Positions 1-5,787 of a stretch of DNA of 9,757 nucleotides are shown here, one piece after another (position 1 is the first letter of the stretch; the number at the start of each line of letters is the position of its first letter). The DNA lies in the NCBI GenBank assembly GCA_021841795.1, contig JAKCDN010000087.1:1-9757 (forward strand), written 5' to 3'. A program made the translations under genes and the position numbers. The notes beneath the pieces were generated by a model. The model made no database searches. It had not been told where the DNA came from and saw nothing but the letters and a program-made list of their open reading frames with translations. This DNA is from Acidobacteriota bacterium (GTDB lineage: Bacteria > Acidobacteriota > Terriglobia > Terriglobales > Acidobacteriaceae).

Positions 1-1
1 T

Positions 2-223
2 ATCGCTTCCGATCGCGCTTCGCCCAAGCCTTACAGCATGGAGCGAGAGTGGCGCACCGCGCTGGAGAAGAAGGGGATCGACTTTAGCCGCCCCACTCCG
101 CTTGAAGATCCGCGTCGGGCACTGCCATCTGACGCGCTCAACAACCGGAGCCGCGCCGACGTTGACCATGCGACTCTCCAGGCCGTCGACGCGGACAGCA
201 CAGCATCGGCAGGACCAACGTGA
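2..223 (+). CDS. 3' end of an unrecognised protein (partial)
   Basis: This frame is open from the left edge and ends at TGA 221-223, giving about 73 residues of a C-terminus whose start lies outside the window. Third codon positions are mostly G or C, as in the neighbouring genes, which supports real coding. The first half is charged (EREWRTALEKKGIDFSRP) and could form a short helix. The second half is rich in Asp, Ala and Ser and looks like a disordered tail. I do not recognise the family and assign no function. It converges with the M48 protease gene, with 59 nt between the two stop codons and no obvious terminator hairpin. An in-frame ATG at 38 exists, but the frame is open upstream with similar codon use, so a short separate gene is less likely. 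Confidence 0.5.
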   Translation: MASDRASPKPYSMEREWRTALEKKGIDFSRPTPLEDPRRALPSDALNNRSRADVDHATLQAVDADSTASAGPT

Positions 224-282
224 TGCGATCGTCACCGGCCTGAATCAACGCGGTCTTGCGACGGCACAAAGAAACCGCTCGC

Positions 283-1842
283 TCAAAACTGCACGCTCTG
301 GAGCATTCTCTCAAAGGTTGGGTTCAAGCGGTCGTAATCGCCAGCCGGGGCGACAAAGACAAAATAAACGACCGATCCATCGGGACGCGGAACCGTCACA
401 AGCCGGTCTTTCTCCTTCTGGGATTGGCCATTTGCGTCCGCGAACGGCGAGACGGACTCCATCGACACCGTCCGCCCGCGCGCGCCCCCGACTGATATTG
501 CGGAGATACTGCCCACGGACCGCAGGCCGCTCTCTGCGCTCTCAAGGCTGCCTGCAATCTGACTGGTGATCTGGTCGATGTTGCCGGCGTTGCCACCGGG
601 GCTCATGGCATTGATCACCACCCCGTAACCGACTCCGCCATCGGCCACGCCGGCGCTTGGAGCAATCATTACCGATTCCCCCTGCTGCTGCGGCGCCATC
701 ACCTGCCAGTTCAGCGGCCGCACAATCTTTGCCAACCCCACATCGGTCAGGATGAAGGAGGAGCTGGGTGCAACAGCGCTCCAGGAAACCGCTTTCGCGG
801 CAACGGAGCCGGTTCCCATGGGAACGCTTCCTGCCGAACTCGGCGCAGCCGGCGCGCTGCCTGTGCTACTGGCGCCATTCGAGTCTGTGCCGAACATAGC
901 AGGAGGAGGCGCAAACACCGCGCCATTTTTCTTGTTCAGGCTGGCCCACTGGCCGGTTTTGGCTCCCTGCGCGATCTGATCTGCCGAATACGCCTTGACC
1001 TGCAGGGCATGGTTGCGAACCGCGGCAAACTGCGCGTTGTCGGTAGCATAATTCTCTGAAGGCCAGCCCTGGATCTCGCTGCGAATTGCCTCTTCACGGT
1101 TACCCGGATTGGGATGATCGCTGAGAAACTGCGGCGGTATACCACCTTGCGCTTCGAGCGCTTTGAAGAAATTCGCCAGTTCCATGGGATTGTAGCCGGT
1201 GCGCTGCATAATCATGGCGCCAACGCCATCGGCCTGAGCTTCGTCGCCGCGCGAATACCTGAGTGTCATCAGGTTCGCGCCCATCTGCACGCCGGCGGCG
1301 CCAAGCGTTCCCAGCACGCCGCCCATATTTCCCAGGATGGAGCCGGCAATTCCCTCCAGGCCCTGGGTGAACTGCGCCTGCTGCATCTGCTTGGCCGAGT
1401 GCTGCATGTAGACGTGCGACATCTCATGAGCCATCACGCCTGCCAGCTGAGCCTCGTTTTGCGCAGCGGTAATGGTGCCGGAGTTGATGAAGATCTGCCC
1501 CCCGGGCAGGGCAAATGCGTTAATATCCTTTTCCGCAAGCACGTGAAACTGATAAGGCCAGGTCCGCGCCTGCGGGATCGTGCCCACCAGACGGCTGCCG
1601 ATCTTGCGAACGTACTGCGTCTCCAGGCTGTTATCGGGCAGAACCGGCATCTGCTGGTAAACCAGCTTTGCATTCTGCAGGCCGATCTGTTCTTGTTGCG
1701 CGCGGCTGATCGACACCTTGCCGGGGTCGGGCAAGGTTGGCATCGCTTGTTGAGCCCGGCAGGGAACGGCGAGGATGACGGGACACGCCAGTACGGCAAG
1801 CAACGCGGACCGCGCAATAAGGCATTTCGTTTGCAACGCCAT
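283..1842 (-). CDS. Secreted M48-family zinc metalloprotease with PsbP-like C-terminal domain
   Basis: This 519-residue protein is a predicted exported zinc peptidase of the M48 (BepA/LoiP/Oma1) class, which in other bacteria degrades or helps assemble envelope proteins. Residues 1-30 form a signal peptide ending near CRA-QQ. The zinc site is visible: HEMSH at 139-143, with the likely third ligand Glu201 in RGDEAQAD, followed by the family's SDHP near 241-244. BepA has a TPR domain after the catalytic part. This protein instead has a Ser/Ala/Gly/Pro-rich linker (about 313-355) and a 160-residue domain. That domain ends in a pattern (YFVFVAPAGDYDRLNPTF) resembling PsbP/DUF1795-type folds, which is an inference from pattern only. 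The start at 1842 is chosen because AGGAG lies 7 nt upstream; the in-frame ATG at 1869 has no such site and would add nine residues before the signal peptide. The gene stands alone, divergent from the efflux operon. Confidence 0.9.
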   Translation of the reverse strand: MALQTKCLIARSALLAVLACPVILAVPCRAQQAMPTLPDPGKVSISRAQQEQIGLQNAKLVYQQMPVLPDNSLETQYVRKIGSRLVGTIPQARTWPYQFHVLAEKDINAFALPGGQIFINSGTITAAQNEAQLAGVMAHEMSHVYMQHSAKQMQQAQFTQGLEGIAGSILGNMGGVLGTLGAAGVQMGANLMTLRYSRGDEAQADGVGAMIMQRTGYNPMELANFFKALEAQGGIPPQFLSDHPNPGNREEAIRSEIQGWPSENYATDNAQFAAVRNHALQVKAYSADQIAQGAKTGQWASLNKKNGAVFAPPPAMFGTDSNGASSTGSAPAAPSSAGSVPMGTGSVAAKAVSWSAVAPSSSFILTDVGLAKIVRPLNWQVMAPQQQGESVMIAPSAGVADGGVGYGVVINAMSPGGNAGNIDQITSQIAGSLESAESGLRSVGSISAISVGGARGRTVSMESVSPFADANGQSQKEKDRLVTVPRPDGSVVYFVFVAPAGDYDRLNPTFERMLQSVQF

Positions 1843-1849
1843 GCGCCTT

Positions 1850-1854
1850 CTCCT
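1850..1854 (-). promoter_or_regulatory. Ribosome binding site that decides the M48 protease start
   Basis: On the minus strand AGGAG sits 7 nt before the ATG at 1842. The alternative in-frame ATG at 1869 has no Shine-Dalgarno-like sequence before it, so the shorter protein is favoured. Confidence 0.7.
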
Positions 1855-1871
1855 ATGCGGGGAATCCATCT

Positions 1872-1901
1872 ATCTTACTGCACCCCTGCCTGAGCGGACA
1901 A
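1872..1901 (-). promoter_or_regulatory. Candidate promoter for the M48 protease gene
   Basis: Reading the minus strand, TTGTCC (1901-1896, four of six bases matching TTGACA) is followed after 18 nt by TAAGAT (1877-1872, four of six matching TATAAT). Transcription would begin near 1865, giving a leader of about 23 nt that contains the AGGAG site. This would place the alternative ATG at 1869 upstream of the transcript start. Both boxes are imperfect, so this is a weak call. Confidence 0.3.
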
Positions 1902-1976
1902 CGATCTAAAACGCGGCTGTCGATCGGCAAGACCACTGCACACCCGTCGCGCCTTGTGCAAAACTTTGCCAGGCCG

Positions 1977-1991
1977 GTTGACAAGTTCAAC
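1977..1991. promoter_or_regulatory. Inverted repeat over the -35 box, candidate TetR operator
   Basis: GTTGA (1977-1981) and TCAAC (1987-1991) form a 15-bp palindrome with a 5-bp centre that overlaps the TTGACA box. TetR-type repressors bind short palindromes and usually control their own promoter, so this is a reasonable operator candidate. The arms are short and could arise by chance. Confidence 0.35.
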
Positions 1992-2006
1992 GATTCGTAT
2001 ATTAAT
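1978..2006 (+). promoter_or_regulatory. Promoter of the TetR-efflux operon
   Basis: A perfect -35 box TTGACA lies at 1978-1983. An AT-rich -10 region follows; the choices are TATTAA (2000-2005, spacer 16), ATTAAT (2001-2006, spacer 17) or TATATT (1998-2003, spacer 14). This is the only clear local drop in GC before the regulator. Transcription would begin around 2010-2014, leaving only about 10-14 nt before the ATG at 2024. No downstream gene of the operon has an intergenic gap long enough for a separate promoter, so this one probably drives all five genes. Confidence 0.55.
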
Positions 2007-2026
2007 TATGTCGTTAGTTAATTATG
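2002..2026 (+). repeat. Direct repeat TTAATTATG spanning the -10 region and the start codon
   Basis: The 9-mer TTAATTATG occurs at 2002-2010 and again at 2018-2026, offset by 16 bp. Each copy contains the self-complementary TAATTA, so the pair also reads as an inverted repeat of two palindromic half-sites. The second copy includes the ATG of the TetR gene. It may be part of an operator or simply an AT-rich promoter duplication. Confidence 0.5.
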
Positions 2027-2689
2027 AACGCATCCAGCAAGCTGAAACGCAGTCCGGGACGGCCGGCAGCCGACACCGACGCCCGCGAGCAGTTGCTTGC
2101 CGCCGCCACCGAACTTTTCGCCGCGCACGGTGTGGCGGCCACGCCTTTTGCCGCTATTGCCAGGCGGGCCGGCCTTACGCCCGCCATGATGCACTACTAC
2201 TTCAGGGACCGTGACCACCTGCTCGATTGCGTGGTGGAAGAGAAGATCGCGCCGCTCCTTGCGCGGGTCTGGGATCCTGTTGATTCCGGCATCGCGCCCC
2301 AGGAACTGATGCATGGCATCGTGGAACGCCTGGTGGCCGGCATCGAGCGCGCGCCATGGATCCCTTCAACGTGGATGCGCGAAGTGCTCAATGAAGGCGG
2401 CTTGCTGCGCAACCGCGTTCTGCGCCGGCTGCCCCTCGACAAGACGCGCATCCTGAGCTCGGCGTTGAAGCAGGGTCAGGCACGCGGCGAAATCGATGCG
2501 GACATCGACCCGGTCCTGGTTGTCTTTTCCATGCTCGGACTCACGATGATGCATCTGGCCACCGCGGCTTTTTTTGCGCAGGCCTTTCATTGCCGTCAGC
2601 CGCGCCCGCAGGCGATTGGACGCCACGTAACCGCCCTGCTGCTGAACGGATTGAAACCGGCAGGAAAAAGGGCCCGCAAAAGCAAGTGA
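2024..2689 (+). CDS. TetR/AcrR-family transcriptional regulator of the efflux operon (CecR-like position)
   Basis: This 221-residue protein has the standard TetR layout: an N-terminal DNA-binding domain (about 18-70) with a helix-turn-helix at 41-62 (PFAAIARRAGLTPAMMHYYF), then a helical ligand-binding and dimerisation domain. A basic tail (GKRARKSK) closes it. The ATG at 2024 is chosen because the usual short basic lead (KLKRSPGRP) follows it. No Shine-Dalgarno sequence precedes it and the leader looks very short, so initiation may be near-leaderless. It is first in the operon, 14 nt before the membrane fusion protein gene, in the same relative place as cecR (ybiH) beside E. coli ybhGFSR. 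It is inferred to repress its own operon until a pump substrate binds. The ligand cannot be read from the sequence. Confidence 0.9.
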   Translation: MNASSKLKRSPGRPAADTDAREQLLAAATELFAAHGVAATPFAAIARRAGLTPAMMHYYFRDRDHLLDCVVEEKIAPLLARVWDPVDSGIAPQELMHGIVERLVAGIERAPWIPSTWMREVLNEGGLLRNRVLRRLPLDKTRILSSALKQGQARGEIDADIDPVLVVFSMLGLTMMHLATAAFFAQAFHCRQPRPQAIGRHVTALLLNGLKPAGKRARKSK

Positions 2690-2693
2690 GATT

Positions 2694-2699
2694 GGAGGG
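2694..2699 (+). promoter_or_regulatory. Ribosome binding site that selects a GTG start for the membrane fusion protein
   Basis: GGAGGG lies 4 nt before GTG 2704, the strongest Shine-Dalgarno match in the local sequence. The competing in-frame ATG at 2734 has only AGGA (2724-2727) before it. Starting at 2734 would still keep the lipobox, so the mature protein is the same either way. Confidence 0.6.
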
Positions 2700-2703
2700 A
2701 CGC

Positions 2704-3678
2704 GTGCATTTAAGCCGACCATCAGGACGCATCATGATCCTCAGCGCGTCGATCGCGGCAGCTCTCGGCGCGGCAGGCTGCTCGCATTCACCCGCGAATA
2801 CCTACCAGGGCTACGTCGAGGGCCGGTTCGTTTATGTGGCTTCGCCCGAAAGCGGCCGCCTGGATCAGCTCGCCGTCACCCGCGGGCAATCCGTCGCTGT
2901 CGGGCAGCCGCTCTTCGTCTTCGACCAGGAGCCCGAAGCGTCCGCATTACGCAATGCGCAGCAACTGCTTGCGAGTTCGCAGTCGCGCCTGGCCGACCTT
3001 CAATACGGAAAGCGTCCTCAGGAGATCGACGTGACCCGCGCGCAGCTCGCGCAGGCAAAGGCTCAACAGCAGGCAGCCGACGCGATTCTCCTGAGTGACA
3101 GGAAACAGTACGCAGCCGGAGGCATCGCGCAGACCGAACTGATCAACGCGCAAGAGGCTGCGGACAGCGGCGCGGCCCGTGTGCACGAGCTTGAGGCCGA
3201 CCTGGCCGTCGCCGCCCTGCCCGCGCGCGAGGATCAGATCAAGGCACAACAGGACCAGGTCGCCGCCGATCGCGCATTGCTCGTGCAAGCTCAGTGGCGC
3301 CTCGATCAAAAGAGCATCGCCGCGCCGCGGCAGGGCCTCGTGTTCGATACGCTTTACCGCCGGGGAGAGTGGGTATCCGCGGGCAGCCCCGTGGTGCAGC
3401 TGCTGCCTCCTGAGAATATCGAGGTGCGCTTTTTCGTCCCCGAGACTCTCGTCGGCAGATTGAAGCTGGGTGAAAATGTGCAGGTGCGCTGCGACGGGTG
3501 CGCAGCAGCAGTGCCGGCGGCCATCAGCTTCATCTCCCCGCAGAGCGAATACACGCCTCCCGTGATTTACAGCAACGAGAACCGCTCCAAGCTAGTCTTC
3601 ATGATCATTGCCAGGCCCCCGGATGCAAGGGCAGCCCTGCTGCATCCCGGCCAGCCTGTGGAGGTCGCGGTCGAATGA
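2704..3678 (+). CDS. HlyD/YbhG-type periplasmic adaptor (membrane fusion) lipoprotein
   Basis: This 324-residue protein is the periplasmic adaptor that joins the inner-membrane ABC transporter to the outer-membrane channel. A short lipoprotein signal ends in AAGC, making Cys26 the likely lipidated residue. Residues 36-75 are the first lipoyl-like half (VASPESGRLDQLAVTRGQ), 76-202 an alpha-helical hairpin rich in Ala, Gln and Glu, 203-237 the second lipoyl half (KSIAAPRQGLVFDTLYRRGE), and 238-322 the beta-barrel region. The stretch YTPPVIYSNENRSKLVF (283-299) is characteristic of YbhG-like adaptors that pair with ABC-2 transporters. The GTG start is supported by GGAGGG. Its stop overlaps the ATPase start in ATGA, so translation is probably coupled. 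Lipid anchoring in place of a membrane helix is known in other adaptors such as AcrA. Confidence 0.92.
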   Translation: MHLSRPSGRIMILSASIAAALGAAGCSHSPANTYQGYVEGRFVYVASPESGRLDQLAVTRGQSVAVGQPLFVFDQEPEASALRNAQQLLASSQSRLADLQYGKRPQEIDVTRAQLAQAKAQQQAADAILLSDRKQYAAGGIAQTELINAQEAADSGAARVHELEADLAVAALPAREDQIKAQQDQVAADRALLVQAQWRLDQKSIAAPRQGLVFDTLYRRGEWVSAGSPVVQLLPPENIEVRFFVPETLVGRLKLGENVQVRCDGCAAAVPAAISFISPQSEYTPPVIYSNENRSKLVFMIIARPPDARAALLHPGQPVEVAVE

Positions 3679-4622
3679 CGACGGTTGCCAATCCGGAATA
3701 CGCCATCGACGTGAGGGGTCTCAACAAGCGCTTTGGCGAGAAGCACGTGGTGCGCGATGTCTCGCTGCGCGTCCGCCGCGGCGAGATCTTCGGCTTCCTC
3801 GGCCCGAATGGCAGCGGCAAGACCACGACGATCCGCATGGTCTGCGGACTGCTCAAGCCCGACGCGGGCAGCGGCACCTGCCTCGGCCACGACATTGTCC
3901 GCGAACGCGAAGCCATCAAGCGCAAGGTTGGCTACATGACGCAGCGCTTCTCCTTCTGGGAAGATCTCTCGATCGCCGAGAATCTGGACTTCGTGGCGCG
4001 CATGTACGAGATTCCCCATCGCAAAGAAGCTGTACGTCATGCCATCGATACCCTGGGCCTGGCCTCGCGCGCCCGCCAGCTTGCGGGAACTCTCTCCGGC
4101 GGGTGGAAGCAGCGCATGGCGCTCGCGGCCTGCATGCTGCACCAGCCCAGCCTGCTGCTTCTTGACGAGCCTACGGCAGGCGTCGATCCACGCGCCCGGC
4201 GCGACTTCTGGGACGAACTGCAGAGCCTCGCGGCGCAAGGCATCTCGGTTCTGGTCAGCACGCACTACATGGATGAAGCAGTGCGCTGCCACAAGCTTGC
4301 CTATATTGCCTATGGAAAGCTGCTGGCGCAGGGGTCGGCGGACGAGGTGATTGCGAGCCAGCGGTTGAGCACGTGGGCCATCCACGGCGAGCGGCTTTCG
4401 GCACTGCAGGAGGAACTGCGCAGCCGGCCGGGCGTGGAACAGACCGTGACCTTCGGCGATGCGCTGCACGTAAGCGGAACCGATGCCGGCCTGCTCGAAG
4501 GCACGGTGCGCGCCGCCGCCGGCGTCGACGGCCGCAGTTGCGAACCGGTCGAGACCAGCCTCGAGGATGTCTTCATTTATCTGATGGGCAAAACCCCGGA
4601 CAACAGCGGAGGCACGGCATGA
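3675..4622 (+). CDS. ABC-2 type transporter ATP-binding protein (YbhF-like, single ATPase domain)
   Basis: This 315-residue cytoplasmic ATPase powers the exporter. The motifs run in order: Walker A GPNGSGKT (43-50), Q-loop Gln90 in GYMTQRFSFWEDL, signature LSGGW (140-144), Walker B LLLLDEP with Asp164 and catalytic Glu165, D-loop GVDPRARRDFWDEL, and H-loop His197 in STHYMDEA. The signature has Trp where most ABC proteins have Gln; as I recall, LSGGWKQR is normal in the YbhF branch. A C-terminal accessory region ends in TSLEDVFIYLMG, typical of drug-export ATPases of the DrrA type. E. coli YbhF fuses two ATPase domains, whereas this protein has one and would act as a homodimer. The start is ATG 3675 (ATGA overlap with the adaptor stop, GGAGG 10 nt upstream). 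Frame openness further upstream to 3498 is coincidental. Confidence 0.95.
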   Translation: MTTVANPEYAIDVRGLNKRFGEKHVVRDVSLRVRRGEIFGFLGPNGSGKTTTIRMVCGLLKPDAGSGTCLGHDIVREREAIKRKVGYMTQRFSFWEDLSIAENLDFVARMYEIPHRKEAVRHAIDTLGLASRARQLAGTLSGGWKQRMALAACMLHQPSLLLLDEPTAGVDPRARRDFWDELQSLAAQGISVLVSTHYMDEAVRCHKLAYIAYGKLLAQGSADEVIASQRLSTWAIHGERLSALQEELRSRPGVEQTVTFGDALHVSGTDAGLLEGTVRAAAGVDGRSCEPVETSLEDVFIYLMGKTPDNSGGTA

Positions 4623-5776
4623 GGCGGCCCCACACCGGATCGAAAACAGGATTCTCGCCAATGCGCTGGTGGAGCATGGTGCTCAAGGAGTTCACGCAAC
4701 TGAAGCGCGACCGCCTCACTTTCGCCATGATCGTGGGCATCCCCATTATGCAGACGGCGCTCTTCGGATACGCCATCAACACCAACCCGAAACACCTCGA
4801 CACAGCCATCATCAGCGCCGATTCGACCGATATTACGCGCAGCTTTATCGCGGCCATGCAGAACTCGTCCTACTTCAAGATGGTCGGCACGCTGCCCAAC
4901 GAGGCCGCAGGCCGTGAAGCGCTGGCGCGGGGCAAGGTGCTCTTCGTGGTGAATATTCCTGCCGGCTTCACACGGCAACTACTGCGGGGCGAGCGGCCCG
5001 CGCTGCTGATCGAAGCCGACGCCACCGATCCTACCGCCACCGGAAGCGCGCTGGCAGCCGTCAGCGGCATCGCACAGTCGGTCATCGATCGCGAAATTGC
5101 GGGCCCACTCTCCAATCTGCACGGAAGCCCTGCCCCGTTCAGCGTCAGGGTCCATCAGCTCTACAACCCCGATAACATCACGCAGTACTTCGTTGTGCCG
5201 GGGCTTACCGGCATGGTGCTCACGCTCACCATGGTCCTGATGACCGGGCTGGCCATTACGCGCGAACGCGAGCGCGGAACCATGGAAAATCTTCTGGCCA
5301 TGCCGGCTACTCCACTTGAAGTGATGACCGGCAAGCTGGTGCCTTACATCGGCATTGGCCTGATTCAGGCGACAATCATTCTGCTGGCTGCGCGTTACGT
5401 CTTTCGCGTTCCGTTTTTCGGCAATATCGGAGCGGTTTATCTTTCAGCGCTGCTGTTTATCGCCGCCAATCTCACGGTCGGCATCACGTTCTCGTCGCTG
5501 GCGCGCAACCAGTTGCAGGCGGTTCAGCTGGGCATCTTCTTCTTTCTTCCCAACATTATGCTTTCGGGCTTCATGTTTCCGTTCAAGGGTATGCCCGGGT
5601 GGGCGCAGGCGCTGGGAAACCTGCTGCCGCTCACCTATTTTCTCCGGCTCATACGGGGAATTCTTTTGAAGGGGAATGGATGGACCGACTCCTGGCCCAA
5701 CGTGTGGCCGATGATGGTCTTCACCGTGGTGCTGATGCTCGTGGCATCCATCACCTACCGCAAAACACTGGATTGA
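4619..5776 (+). CDS. ABC-2 type transporter permease (YbhS/YbhR-like)
   Basis: This 385-residue inner-membrane permease forms the translocation path of the exporter. A short cytoplasmic lead with the usual KEFTQLKRDR element precedes the first membrane segment (about 33-54). A large periplasmic domain (55-190) follows, then five further segments near 192-212, 238-262, 270-293, 300-320 and 363-377. The conserved YNPDNITQYFVVPGL (182-196) and ITRERERGTMENLLAMP (213-229), just after the second segment, identify the ABC-2/YhhJ-YbhR class. The start at 4619 overlaps the ATPase stop as ATGA and has GGAGG 6 nt upstream; an internal ATG at 4661 lacks a comparable site. Only one permease gene is present, while E. 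coli has ybhS and ybhR, so a homodimer is inferred. Confidence 0.95.
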   Translation: MRRPHTGSKTGFSPMRWWSMVLKEFTQLKRDRLTFAMIVGIPIMQTALFGYAINTNPKHLDTAIISADSTDITRSFIAAMQNSSYFKMVGTLPNEAAGREALARGKVLFVVNIPAGFTRQLLRGERPALLIEADATDPTATGSALAAVSGIAQSVIDREIAGPLSNLHGSPAPFSVRVHQLYNPDNITQYFVVPGLTGMVLTLTMVLMTGLAITRERERGTMENLLAMPATPLEVMTGKLVPYIGIGLIQATIILLAARYVFRVPFFGNIGAVYLSALLFIAANLTVGITFSSLARNQLQAVQLGIFFFLPNIMLSGFMFPFKGMPGWAQALGNLLPLTYFLRLIRGILLKGNGWTDSWPNVWPMMVFTVVLMLVASITYRKTLD

Positions 5777-5787
5777 GAGGCAATGCC

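Noticed and set aside
1114..1893. A 259-codon open frame on the plus strand, antisense to the M48 protease
   Set aside because: The minus-strand frame has a signal peptide and the HEMSH zinc motif. Long antisense frames are expected in GC-rich coding sequence, and this one shows no domain.
3567..4661. A 364-codon minus-strand open frame across the adaptor and ATPase genes
   Set aside because: It lies opposite the Walker and signature motifs of an unmistakable ATPase and crosses a gene boundary; it is a shadow of biased codon use.
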